Shown: positions 14,176 to 22,303 of the stretch, piece after piece
Numbering within the stretch: the first letter of the stretch is position 1
Layout: each line of letters begins with the position of its first letter
IMG/VR virus record: IMGVR_UViG_3300020416_000041
Coordinates: 1 to 28,927 of that record
Source of the DNA: a virus
Reading direction: 5' to 3' (one strand)
DNA length: 28,927 nt
The notes under the pieces: model-generated
Databases searched by the model: none
Told to the model about the DNA's origin: nothing
What the model saw: only the letters and a program-made list of their open reading frames with translations
Translations under genes and position numbers: made by a program

Positions 14176-17100
14176 ATGGCTTACATTGGAAGACAGCTGG
14201 TTCGTGGAGAGAACAAACTCTTCGATGATATATCTAGTAGCTTTAACGGAAGTACCACAACTTTCAATTTAACTGTTTCATCGGTAGCCACGTCTACTGC
14301 TACGGCACTACAACTTTTTGTAACTCTTAACGGTGTACTGCAGAAGCCAAATACAGATTTTACAACTGCAGGTAACCAAATAACTTTTGCAACTGCTCCT
14401 GCTAATGGAGTGTCCTGTTTTATCTTGATGCAGGGTGATGCAATTGATAGTGCTACCGTTTCTGATGGTTCGATAACACCACTTAAATTAGGCGGTCAAG
14501 ATTTTGCTTTTACAGGAGATATAAGGTTAAAGGATGCAGATGGTTCAAATTACGTAGGTTTTAAAAGTCCAACTACTGTAACTTCTAATGTTGTATGGAC
14601 TCTTCCAGCAGCAGATACTTCAGTTAGTGGTTATGTTCTTTCTAGTAACGGTTCAGGAGTTTTATCTTGGGTAGAAGCTGGTGATAGTTCAAGCCCATCA
14701 TTTACTGGAGACGTAACATTAAGTAATGATGGTTCAATTGTAGGATTTTCAAGTTTACATGGAACTTATACAGGAAGTGTAAAGACATATACGGTTACTG
14801 TTGCAAGTAAATCAGCTGCACATCGATACAACGGTACAGGTTCAGGTAGTGGTTACAAAATAAATGGTAAAGAAGCACCTTTCCTAACATTGACTCCAGG
14901 TAGAACATATAAATTTGATCAGTCAGATGGATCAAACTCAGGACACCCTTTCCGTTTCTATTTAGAAGCTGCTAAAACTACTGCTTATACAACAGGTGTT
15001 ACTACTAATGGAACAGCAGGATCTTCTGGAGCATACACACAGATAGTTGTTTCAGATACAACTCCACAGGTGCTGCACTATCAATGTAGTGCCCACGGCT
15101 ACATGGGAAATGCCGTTCAAACAAATAGCAATGTTGCAGCAGCTGGTTCATTAAATGGAGCAACACTAGCTAGTTCAGTAACAGGATCAAGTTTAACTTC
15201 TGTAGGAACTCTTGGAAGTTTGGCAGTTAGTGGTAACGCAACTGTTGGAGGTAATCTGACAGTTTCTGGAACTACCACTACGGTGGATTCTGTCACGCTT
15301 AGTGTGAAGGATAAAAATATCGAGATGGGTGTTGTAAGTAGCCCATCAGATACGACTGCCGACGGAGGGGGCATTACGTTAAAAGGGGCATCAGATCACA
15401 CATTTAATTGGATTAATGCTACAGATGCTTGGACATCTAGTGAGCATATACATTTACTAGATAATAAGAAGTTATTTGTTGGCGGTACATCAGGAACTAC
15501 TGATGGGTTAGAAATTTTACATGATGGGAGTAATAGTTTTATAAAAGACGCAGGTACAGGTTCATTATTTATTTATGCAGATGGCACTTATTTAAAAAAT
15601 GCTGCTGGTAATGAAAATTTAGCTGCTTTTGTTTCTAACGGAGCCGCAGAGTTGTACCATAATAACGTAAAACGGATAGAAACGACAAGTTCAGGAGCAA
15701 AATTTACTGGAAAATTATCTGCTCTTGATGGTACTGGTTCTGCTGGAAGTTGGATTGCTCTTGGAGATTCAGATGACCTTCGTATATACCATTCAGGATC
15801 AGAGTCATTTATAGCTGACGAAGGAACAGGTGGTCTTACTATTTCAGGTGGTACATTAACGTTTAAAAATCAGGCAAGAGATGAAACTCATGCAACGATG
15901 ACGGTTAATGGTGGAGTAGAACTTTTTTATGACAATAACTCTAAATTTAAAACCACTAGCACAGGCGTTGAAATAGACGGAAGAATAGATGGTAAATCAG
16001 GTGATCATTTAGACATTCGTACACTTTCATCACACAGTATTCAACTTAGAACTAATAACACTTTAAGACTTGAGTTACAATCTGGTGGACATTTAGTACC
16101 TTATCTTGATAGCACATATGACTTAGGAACAAATAGTAATAGGTTTAGAAATGTTTATGCTGACACTCTTTACGGTGATGGTGCAAACTTAACCAATCTT
16201 CCTGCTACTGGTGGATCTGTAGACTTAACAGCAAGTGGTTCAATTACAGCTAATAAAGGTGTGATTGTAAATGCATCTGGACAAGTAACGGCTCTTGTAG
16301 GAGCTGTTGCTTCAACAGGAAGTAGAGTTGAGTGGGAATCAGGAATTAAATACAATAATACCTGTAAATTATCAGATGATAAATATGTTGTTTGTTATCA
16401 CGACACAAGTAATAGTTCAGCTGGTGTCTGTAGGGTAGTTACAGTAAGCGGAACTACACCATCATTTGGCTCAGAAGCGCAATTTGAACATAACACAACA
16501 AACTGGATAAAAATTTGTGCACTAGATTCAAGTAGATTTGCCATTATTTTCCATACACCTAGTGCAAATGAAATTGAAGTTCAAATAGGTTCAGTTAGTG
16601 GTACAAATATTAGTTATGGTACTGCTGTTGCCACAGGCTTTACAGGTAACCCTGCTGATTACGGTACAGCTATAGGTTATCAATCTGATGTTAATGGTCT
16701 TTTGTTATTTGGATCTACCGCTGCTAATAGTGATAAACCTTACTATCGTACTTGTCGTCCAAGTGGCACTACCGTCAATATGTCAAATACATGGGTACTA
16801 TTAGAAAATAACACTGGTGCTCATGATTTAAATGTAGTTGAAAATACAACAGATAATGAATTATTACTTACATGGATTTCTAGTTCTCAACAAAATGGTG
16901 GTAGGTCTTGCACATTAAAATTATCAGGTTCATCAGGTTATCATTCAGTAACTGTAGGACAAAATGAATTAATTAGTAATCAAAACCAATATCGTTCGCG
17001 AGTTTGTTATAACTCCGATGATAATGTATATGGTTATATCTTTAGAAACCAAGACAAATCTAATCGTATAGATCAAAGTTGTGGAACCCCAAGTGGTTCT

Positions 17101-17658
17101 GGTACAGGTCGTACAATTTCATGGACAAGCTATGCACAGGTTTACGGCTCTGCTGCAAGTACTAATAAACCAAATATTGCTTATTCTTCTGCTGCAAGTA
17201 GGTATTTATTAATTTATGGAGCTTCTAATAATAACGGTAGATGGATTGTATATAAACAAAGTGGAGCTTCAATGGTGGCAGATGGTTCTGAGGCTTCTTA
17301 TGAAACATCCAGAAGTACTATAGCTAATCCTTATATGAATGTTTTAGATATAGGAAATGGAAAATTTGCAGTAACTTATCCTGGTGATACAAGTAAAGGA
17401 TATGCAATTATAAGACAACTAGCTAGTACAAATTTGACTGCTGAAAACTTTATAGGGTTTGCTTCAGCTTCTTATTCAAATGGTCAAACTGCGACTATTA
17501 ATGTTGTTGGTAATACTATTGGTGGACAATCTTCTTTAACACCAGGCCAAAGATATTTTGTTGCAGGTGACGGAACTATAAGTCTGACGGCAGGTGAACC
17601 AGAAGTTATAGCTGGTACTGCAATATCTTCTACTACATTACTAATTAAACCTCAATAA
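14176..17658 (+). CDS. Tail fibre / receptor-binding protein with cupredoxin-like domain
   Basis: The protein has 1160 residues. The N-terminus (MAYIGRQLVRGENKLFDD, FNGSTTTFNLTV, VTLNGVLQKP) is the particle-attachment region common in marine phage fibres. Residues about 195-320 form a cupredoxin-like unit. Its His257, Cys304, His307 and Met310 (HPF; CSAHGYM) reproduce a type-1 copper ligand set. Residues about 430-600 contain two similar beta repeats (SFI-D-GTG, ELYHNN / ELFFYDNN-like ends). A further region of about 400 residues has recurring strand patterns that suggest a beta-propeller. The last 70 residues form a compact end (VVGNTIGGQSSLTPGQRYF). It should bind the host surface. The stop overlaps the PsbN-like start by one base. 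Confidence 0.85.
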   Translation: MAYIGRQLVRGENKLFDDISSSFNGSTTTFNLTVSSVATSTATALQLFVTLNGVLQKPNTDFTTAGNQITFATAPANGVSCFILMQGDAIDSATVSDGSITPLKLGGQDFAFTGDIRLKDADGSNYVGFKSPTTVTSNVVWTLPAADTSVSGYVLSSNGSGVLSWVEAGDSSSPSFTGDVTLSNDGSIVGFSSLHGTYTGSVKTYTVTVASKSAAHRYNGTGSGSGYKINGKEAPFLTLTPGRTYKFDQSDGSNSGHPFRFYLEAAKTTAYTTGVTTNGTAGSSGAYTQIVVSDTTPQVLHYQCSAHGYMGNAVQTNSNVAAAGSLNGATLASSVTGSSLTSVGTLGSLAVSGNATVGGNLTVSGTTTTVDSVTLSVKDKNIEMGVVSSPSDTTADGGGITLKGASDHTFNWINATDAWTSSEHIHLLDNKKLFVGGTSGTTDGLEILHDGSNSFIKDAGTGSLFIYADGTYLKNAAGNENLAAFVSNGAAELYHNNVKRIETTSSGAKFTGKLSALDGTGSAGSWIALGDSDDLRIYHSGSESFIADEGTGGLTISGGTLTFKNQARDETHATMTVNGGVELFYDNNSKFKTTSTGVEIDGRIDGKSGDHLDIRTLSSHSIQLRTNNTLRLELQSGGHLVPYLDSTYDLGTNSNRFRNVYADTLYGDGANLTNLPATGGSVDLTASGSITANKGVIVNASGQVTALVGAVASTGSRVEWESGIKYNNTCKLSDDKYVVCYHDTSNSSAGVCRVVTVSGTTPSFGSEAQFEHNTTNWIKICALDSSRFAIIFHTPSANEIEVQIGSVSGTNISYGTAVATGFTGNPADYGTAIGYQSDVNGLLLFGSTAANSDKPYYRTCRPSGTTVNMSNTWVLLENNTGAHDLNVVENTTDNELLLTWISSSQQNGGRSCTLKLSGSSGYHSVTVGQNELISNQNQYRSRVCYNSDDNVYGYIFRNQDKSNRIDQSCGTPSGSGTGRTISWTSYAQVYGSAASTNKPNIAYSSAASRYLLIYGASNNNGRWIVYKQSGASMVADGSEASYETSRSTIANPYMNVLDIGNGKFAVTYPGDTSKGYAIIRQLASTNLTAENFIGFASASYSNGQTATINVVGNTIGGQSSLTPGQRYFVAGDGTISLTAGEPEVIAGTAISSTTLLIKPQ

Positions 17659-17927
17659 TGTTTAATTTTTTACTTTCTATTCCTTCTTTATACTTTCATC
17701 CTGATACTTGGGAAAAACCTTTGATATCTCATGGGACTTATGAAGGTTTGCCACCTCAAGGACAATTAATAGCTATTATCTTAGGCTTATTATTGTTCTT
17801 AGTAGGTTATGGAATCTACTTAACATTTGGTGCTGGTAAGGAAGATTTAAAAGATGCAATAGATGAACATGCAAAAATGCATGAATTAGGGATTGCACAT
17901 GGGCATAATGGAAGAAAGTTAAAATAG
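17658..17927 (+). CDS. PsbN-like photosystem II assembly protein
   Basis: This 89-residue protein has a single membrane span at about residues 36-57. The span and what follows match PsbN: GYGIYLTFGAGKEDLKDAIDEH corresponds to the PsbN end (G-Y-x-x-Y-x-x-F-G, L-R/K-D, E-H). PsbN is a thylakoid protein needed for photosystem II assembly and repair, not a core subunit. The phage copy is longer, with 35 extra N-terminal residues and a His/Lys-rich tail (HELGIAHGHNG). It is coupled to the tail fibre gene (TAATG), so it may be expressed late. A chance similarity of a small membrane protein cannot be excluded. Confidence 0.5.
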   Translation: MFNFLLSIPSLYFHPDTWEKPLISHGTYEGLPPQGQLIAIILGLLLFLVGYGIYLTFGAGKEDLKDAIDEHAKMHELGIAHGHNGRKLK

Positions 17928-17930
17928 TAA

Positions 17931-18161
17931 ATGGTTAATCTTAGAGAAAAAATCATTAAATCTCTCCTAGCTCATGCCAATGGAGAGATACAGCTACATC
18001 TTGCAAACGTTGAAATTTACTTGAATAATCCTGCAGGTATTGGGGAACATTCTGATGTCGCTGGAGCTATACAGGAAGAGTTAGATAAGGTAGCTAGATA
18101 TGAAGATCAAATCTTTATTATAAACAAATATTTAAAACCTCAATTACATTCTGTTAAATGA
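17931..18161 (+). CDS. Small helical protein, cyanophage-conserved type
   Basis: This 76-residue protein begins with a basic helix (VNLREKIIKSLLAHANGEI), then HLANVEIYLNNPAGIGEHSD, then a helix containing EELDKVARYEDQI. I recall proteins with the GIGEHSD pattern in several groups of cyanophage, near tail or structural genes. No biochemical role is known to me. It starts three bases after the PsbN-like stop and so shares its transcript. Confidence 0.7.
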   Translation: MVNLREKIIKSLLAHANGEIQLHLANVEIYLNNPAGIGEHSDVAGAIQEELDKVARYEDQIFIINKYLKPQLHSVK

Positions 18162-18180
18162 CAATTAGTTAGTTATCGAC

Positions 18181-18188
18181 TATAAATA
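18181..18188 (+). promoter_or_regulatory. TATAAATA box, possible promoter
   Basis: TATAAATA lies 25 bp before the next + gene and matches the T4-type late promoter -10 box. No T4-type late sigma factor gene is in this window, so it may be an ordinary AT-rich -10 element. Confidence 0.25.
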
Positions 18189-18213
18189 AAATATACGTCG
18201 ATATTAAATAGTT

Positions 18214-18396
18214 ATGTCTTTAACTAAACCAGTCGAACAAGCATTAATTGATGCTCAAGATGATTTACGAAGTGCATTAGCTTTTTCAGCTAGAGCAGAA
18301 AAACCTTATGTCAGTAAACATATTGCTGACATGTTGTTACGTATAGATGCTTTAATGGACGTCTCAGATATATTTGAAAAAATATTGGAAGATTAA
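18214..18396 (+). CDS. Small helical protein of unknown function
   Basis: This 60-residue soluble protein consists of two amphipathic helices (EQALIDAQDDLRSALAF and IADMLLRIDALMDVSDIF). It is the last gene of the long + block. Its TAA overlaps the stop of the opposing small membrane protein by four bases (TTAA at 18393-18396), with no room for a terminator. Function unknown. Confidence 0.6.
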   Translation: MSLTKPVEQALIDAQDDLRSALAFSARAEKPYVSKHIADMLLRIDALMDVSDIFEKILED

Positions 18397-18587
18397 CTAT
18401 TAGCTTCTTTTATCGCTTCAACAATAATTCTTTTTAACTCATTACGTTTCTTTTTACCGATACCCGCATTAGTGTCAATTCTTACTTTTAACCAATAAGC
18501 TCCATAAAGAAAGAGGCAGAATGGAATGGCATCAGCCCAGCTAATAGCATTCCACGCCTCTACAAAATTAATAAGACCAAAAGGCAT
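18393..18587 (-). CDS. Small single-span membrane protein coupled to hli genes
   Basis: This is a 64-residue protein with one hydrophobic segment at about residues 12-34 (ISWADAIPFCLFLYGAYWL), followed by a basic cytoplasmic-type tail (KKKRNELKRIIVEAIKEA). It lacks the ExxNGR chlorophyll-binding motif of its neighbours. Its ATG overlaps the stop of the shortest hli gene by one base (TAATG), so it is the fourth member of a coupled cluster. A thylakoid-membrane role is suggested by context alone. Confidence 0.65.
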   Translation of the reverse strand: MPFGLINFVEAWNAISWADAIPFCLFLYGAYWLKVRIDTNAGIGKKKRNELKRIIVEAIKEANS

Positions 18588-18691
18588 TATGAGAAGTATT
18601 TAGAGTGTGTATATACTCCAATAATAATCCAAAAAGCCAGCATAGCAAAACGACCATTAGCCTTTTGCCAGATTAAAGAATTAGTAGACAT
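18587..18691 (-). CDS. hli: Very short high-light-inducible protein (34 aa)
   Basis: This is a 34-residue protein made of little more than the hli membrane helix. KANGRFAMLAFWIIIGVYT carries the Asn-Gly-Arg and Ala-Met residues of the chlorophyll-binding helix, but the Glu that usually precedes them is replaced by Gln-Lys (WQKANGR). The short N-terminus is polar. Hli proteins bind chlorophyll and carotenoid and protect photosystem II. Cyanophages carry them to support photosynthesis during infection. The one-base overlap with the flanking genes on both sides implies coupled translation. Confidence 0.85.
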   Translation of the reverse strand: MSTNSLIWQKANGRFAMLAFWIIIGVYTHSKYFS

Positions 18692-18888
18692 TAGAAAACT
18701 CCTGGAATAATTTGACCTGTTGTGATGTATGCACCTAATAGTGCAACAAAACCGAGCATTGCCCAGCGTCCATTAGCTTTTTCAGCTTCTTCAAAATGAT
18801 TAGTATAGTTCTCAACTAAACGTGGTTGAGTTTCTTTAGCAAAAATATTTTGCTTACCATATTCAGTAATGATGTGAGAAGAAGTCAT
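18691..18888 (-). CDS. hli: High-light-inducible protein (65 aa)
   Basis: This 65-residue protein ends with the canonical hli helix, EEAEKANGRWAMLGFVALLG. The Glu, Asn and Arg ligand and salt-bridge residues are intact, and the C-terminal TTGQIIPG stretch is typical of cyanophage and picocyanobacterial hli proteins. The longer N-terminal 35 residues are polar. As a one-helix thylakoid protein it should dimerise, bind chlorophyll and dissipate excess light energy near photosystem II. It is the middle hli gene, with TAATG overlaps at both ends. Confidence 0.92.
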   Translation of the reverse strand: MTSSHIITEYGKQNIFAKETQPRLVENYTNHFEEAEKANGRWAMLGFVALLGAYITTGQIIPGVF

Positions 18889-19028
18889 TAAAAAATACCA
18901 GGAATGATGTTTCCAGTTGTCACATAAGCTCCTAAAGCAGCAACGATTCCAATCATGGCCAACCGACCATTAGTTAATTCAGCATTTTCAGAGAGTTGCT
19001 GATTAACAGCAGTTTCCTTAGTAGTCAT
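18888..19028 (-). CDS. hli: High-light-inducible protein (46 aa)
   Basis: This 46-residue hli protein has a short polar N-terminus, then SENAELTNGRLAMIGIVAALG with the full E..NGR..M..G pattern, then TTGNIIPGIF. It is the first gene of the coupled four-gene unit (hli-hli-hli-membrane protein) and lies just downstream of a strong hairpin, so it likely has its own promoter in 19083-19168 or is read through from the barrel-protein gene. The C-terminus is nearly the same as that of the 65-residue copy, suggesting duplication. Confidence 0.92.
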   Translation of the reverse strand: MTTKETAVNQQLSENAELTNGRLAMIGIVAALGAYVTTGNIIPGIF

Positions 19029-19041
19029 TAGTATGAAAAAG

Positions 19042-19083
19042 ATATGAAGAGACCCCACCTAGGTGAGGCTTGTCTCTTCATAT
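19042..19083 (-). terminator. Strong hairpin terminator between barrel gene and hli cluster
   Basis: Perfect 12-bp arms (ATATGAAGAGAC and GTCTCTTCATAT, 19042-19053 and 19072-19083) flank an inner palindrome CACCTAGGTG at 19056-19065. On the minus strand the hairpin is followed by CTTTTTC, a usable U tract. It would end transcripts of the secreted barrel gene, and could also act in the + direction, where TTTT follows. Confidence 0.75.
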
Positions 19084-19168
19084 TTTATACATATTTACAC
19101 TTTGTAACCGAACTTAACACTACTTTACAAAAGCTAATATAAAAGATTAGCAAATGTAATAACGTAGA

Positions 19169-19531
19169 TCAGAACTTATATTTAGCTCCGATTTTTGTTC
19201 CATAAAGGTTGTCATCTTCTTGTGACAATAGTGAAAATTCGCCATAAACACCAAGTTTTTCTGTTGCAGTGATGTCACCACCAATTTTTCCAGATAAACG
19301 TGTTTCGCCATCTTCACCTTCAGGAGCAATGATTGAAGGACCACCTTGTACATAGAAACCATAAGTTTCGTTACCACCTTCATAACCAATATGGATATCA
19401 GTTACAGATCCTTCGTAGTCAGTACCTGTGAAACCTGAGTTAGCTTCAACATTTACATATGTGCCAGCAAAAGCAGCAGGAGCAGCTACAGAGGCAGTTG
19501 TTGCTGCAAGAGCGATAAAAGTTTTAATCAT
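19169..19531 (-). CDS. Secreted outer-membrane-type beta-barrel protein
   Basis: This is a 120-residue protein. Residues 1-22 form a classic Sec signal peptide, with a basic start, a long hydrophobic core and cleavage after AFA. The mature 98 residues show alternating strands (TYVNVEANSGF, DIHIGYEG, YGFYVQGG, RLSGKIGG, KLGVYGEFSLLS, GTKIGAKYKF) and end in Phe, the usual signal for outer-membrane insertion by the Bam complex. That fits a small barrel or barrel-like protein in the host outer membrane. It has its own hairpin-covered leader and terminator, so it is regulated as a single gene. Superinfection exclusion or altered permeability are possible roles; a periplasmic protein is the alternative. 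Confidence 0.75.
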   Translation of the reverse strand: MIKTFIALAATTASVAAPAAFAGTYVNVEANSGFTGTDYEGSVTDIHIGYEGGNETYGFYVQGGPSIIAPEGEDGETRLSGKIGGDITATEKLGVYGEFSLLSQEDDNLYGTKIGAKYKF

Positions 19532-19536
19532 AAATT

Positions 19537-19553
19537 TTCCTTATAAAAAGGAA
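19537..19553 (-). promoter_or_regulatory. Hairpin over the ribosome-binding site of the barrel gene
   Basis: On the minus strand TTCCTT and AAGGAA pair across a short AT loop, and the AAGGAA arm is the Shine-Dalgarno site six bases before the ATG at 19531. Six base pairs could hide the site at low temperature or until a factor binds. The stem is short, so the effect may be mild. Confidence 0.35.
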
Positions 19554-19612
19554 TGAGAGTAATTACCTAGTAAGACTAACACCCAAAAGCCTAGATACTG
19601 CAAGGGTTTTGC

Positions 19613-22189
19613 CTATGCCAATTTATTTTCTGGCAGTATGGTAGGGGAGGAAGTGTGTTTTTGATCTGAATTCCGTACCACTAAACCTTTAATAAATGGT
19701 CTTCCTTTTTTTGTGAAATGATATATATTTTTAAGAGATAATTGATTCTTACAACAATCAAGAAGCAGAGATATAAAGCGTTTTTGACCTACAGGTTTTG
19801 ATCCAGTGTCTTCGCAATATGAGCAGTAACTAGCATAGAGATGGAAGCTACTGTTGCAATATCTTTCCTTTGCGTCTTTCGCTGCAGGAATTTTCTTTCC
19901 TACGGATGCAACAGCGTCGGGATCATGTACGACTTCTGACTGTAGCCATTCAACAAGGTTGTTACTATTTAAAAGAATTTCATTTCTAACTTTCTTTAGT
20001 GAGGGTACTTTTTCATAGGTATCAAGTAGATATTCTCTCATTTCTTTAGTACTCATTTTAAGAACCCAGTTAACTAAACCAGGTAAATAATCCTTCCATA
20101 AGCCCTTTACGACTCCGTTCTCCATTTTTATCATCTCTTTCGCCTCAGAATTTTTATCCCATAATGGGCGGTTAAACTCCACGGTTAAGCGACGTCTAGT
20201 AAGACCTGAAGTGTTGTCAGTTGTCTGAATCGGCTCATTGGCGCAAACCATGACCATACCGATGTAAACAAATGGTTCACCTACATTTTTATTTTTTTCT
20301 TCAAAGCGTAAGTTATCTCCTCCAGTAAGAGCTTTAAAGATCTGTGCAGAGCCTCCGTAACGCTCTGAGTCGTTGATAAGTGTAAGTCGCTTACCTTTTA
20401 TCGATGCGATCTCAAAACGGCTTTGTTCGAGCTGATTAAGGGTAGTACTTGCATAGTTACCATTACCAACTAAAGCACAACAAAGGTTTGCAAAAGTTGA
20501 TTTTCCACGTCCTCCTGGTCCTATAACTTCAAGGAATCTCTGTAGTTCATGTCCTTGACCAACTAAACAAGCTTTTAACCATGCTCGTAGCACTTGAACT
20601 CTATCCTCATCTCCATATTGTGTTCTTCTTAGCCATTGAATAATAGGTCCAGGATCTGCATTAGGGTCATAGTCAAAATCAAGTCCCCAAGTTAGATAAT
20701 GTTCAGGATCATGATCTAAAAATTCTCCTGTACTCATTTCGAGTACTCCATTATGAAACGCTAGACGATCAGGATCATCATCCCAATAGGTGTGAGTAAT
20801 ATAAGCCTGAGTTAGGTTTACTACGTCACTAATTAAATGAGAGGTAAAGCCACCTGGGGTAGGAATATTTTCTCTTAAAAACAAATCTTGTACGAAATGT
20901 CTATATTCATGTCGATATTCTTCTCTTCTCCATGTACCTTTACTACTTTGATAGAACATAAAGGTATCAAATTTAGGATCATATCTCCATCCACATTCAA
21001 TTACCATCTGGGTAACAAATTCTGCAAGTTCAGAAGCTGGTGGTGTTTTAGGACGACTCCTTCCCTTTACTTTTTCTTTTATTACTTCTTGCTCTTTTTC
21101 AGTAGGGGCACCCATAATTGCTTTTAAAGCATTATTTATAGTTTTTTCGTTGTATTCAGTTTTATCGTTTTTAAACAATTTTTTTGCTTTTTCTGCTAGT
21201 GCTTCGGCGGATTCAACAACAAAACCTCCAAGTTCTATATAGCCGTCTTCTTTTGCTTTTGCACGTAAAGTATGAATACCTGCTCCATTTTCTGGAGCTG
21301 GACCACCTTCTTGACGTTCAAAAGTACCCCATTTTTGTTCACAGACTCCATCTTGAAAATTTGGAGCTTGTGATGACCAATCTATCCATTCCTTTAATAA
21401 AGCGTCATCGATTTGATGTAAAGCTGCTCCAACAGTAATCCATTCTTCATAATCAATGGCACGATCTTCATTTAAATGATCTAGATATAGTTTTGCTTCT
21501 GTAAGTAATTCTTCTAGTTGAAACTCAGAACCATCTTCATAATTAAGATTTATCTGTTGAGTTACTATTCCTTGTCTAGGTGTTTTTCTATATTTTGTAG
21601 TGGGATATGCTTTTGCAATTTCTTTATATAGCCACTCAGGTAATTCAGGAGGATTTTTTGCATACTCAAATCCACCATGAGATGTTGTGAAATAACCCTC
21701 AGTTTCAGGATGACTACCCATAATGGCGCCTTGTCGTGATCTGAAAAGGATTTCAAAGGAAGGTATTCCTATTTTTATCGTTGCTTTATCTGGTAATAAA
21801 GATATTTTTTTAGACGGAATACTATACAGCATTCGTTGTCTTGCTTCCTTCCCAGATGAGATAGTTAAAGTAGGAGGAAAGATCGCTGAAAGTGGCGCAC
21901 CAGCTAGGTTTTCAAGTTCTGGAATTGCTTCTGGACCATCAATATCAACCCATAAAAGTCCACCTTCGTTTGACCATTGACCTGTAATTAAGCCTATGCC
22001 AGTTGCTTTTCCATCTTCTAGCTCACGTTTTATTTGATCAATCGTATAGGGTTGTGATGTCCAACCAGCCAGATATGCACGTTTCTCTCGCAGTGGCGTT
22101 AAAGCCCAATCTTTTGGAATTAAATCAAGGTTGATCTCACCAGCCTGAATTTGAAAGTTAGGTTGTGGATCTGGTGAAGCAATAGGCAC
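19613..22189 (-). CDS. Primase-helicase: prim-pol domain plus D5-type SF3 helicase
   Basis: The protein has 858 residues. The N-terminal 190 resemble a bifunctional primase-polymerase (AEP) domain with LLWVDIDG (Asp82, Asp84) and a later SHPETEGY stretch. A middle unit (about 245-300, YEEWITVGAALHQI and WIDWSSQAPNF) resembles a PriCT-2 linker. The C-terminal half has a D5-like lead-in and an SF3 helicase. Walker A is GPGGRGKSTF (Lys563), Walker B is LTLINDSE, and the sensor stretch is VMVCANEP, followed by TRRRLTVEFN. It should unwind and prime the phage genome at replication forks. The start is GTG at 22189. The nuclease gene lies 114 bp upstream. It pairs with the family A polymerase and SSB encoded nearby. 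Confidence 0.93.
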   Translation of the reverse strand: MPIASPDPQPNFQIQAGEINLDLIPKDWALTPLREKRAYLAGWTSQPYTIDQIKRELEDGKATGIGLITGQWSNEGGLLWVDIDGPEAIPELENLAGAPLSAIFPPTLTISSGKEARQRMLYSIPSKKISLLPDKATIKIGIPSFEILFRSRQGAIMGSHPETEGYFTTSHGGFEYAKNPPELPEWLYKEIAKAYPTTKYRKTPRQGIVTQQINLNYEDGSEFQLEELLTEAKLYLDHLNEDRAIDYEEWITVGAALHQIDDALLKEWIDWSSQAPNFQDGVCEQKWGTFERQEGGPAPENGAGIHTLRAKAKEDGYIELGGFVVESAEALAEKAKKLFKNDKTEYNEKTINNALKAIMGAPTEKEQEVIKEKVKGRSRPKTPPASELAEFVTQMVIECGWRYDPKFDTFMFYQSSKGTWRREEYRHEYRHFVQDLFLRENIPTPGGFTSHLISDVVNLTQAYITHTYWDDDPDRLAFHNGVLEMSTGEFLDHDPEHYLTWGLDFDYDPNADPGPIIQWLRRTQYGDEDRVQVLRAWLKACLVGQGHELQRFLEVIGPGGRGKSTFANLCCALVGNGNYASTTLNQLEQSRFEIASIKGKRLTLINDSERYGGSAQIFKALTGGDNLRFEEKNKNVGEPFVYIGMVMVCANEPIQTTDNTSGLTRRRLTVEFNRPLWDKNSEAKEMIKMENGVVKGLWKDYLPGLVNWVLKMSTKEMREYLLDTYEKVPSLKKVRNEILLNSNNLVEWLQSEVVHDPDAVASVGKKIPAAKDAKERYCNSSFHLYASYCSYCEDTGSKPVGQKRFISLLLDCCKNQLSLKNIYHFTKKGRPFIKGLVVRNSDQKHTSSPTILPENKLA

Positions 22190-22303
22190 AGGTTTGTCTC
22201 GTAAGCGTTATAAGATGTTGACACCAGCTTGAGGTTAGCGGTTTTTACCTAATTAGCCAGTATTTTCTTTTTTTAATTTTCCGTATCTCTAATTTAGAGG
22301 ACA

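Noticed and set aside
15117-15374. 85-codon minus frame opposite the tail fibre
   Set aside because: Its Val/Pro/Leu/Ser composition is what the complement of Thr/Gly/Ser-rich fibre codons gives. Shadow.
19147-19389. 80-codon minus frame overlapping the secreted barrel gene
   Set aside because: It is a same-strand out-of-frame reading of the barrel gene. The signal peptide and strands in the other frame are far more convincing.
22199-22210. CGTAAGCGTTA shared (inverted) with the region near 11417
   Set aside because: An 11-base match between two AT-rich intergenic places is expected by chance in a window of this size.
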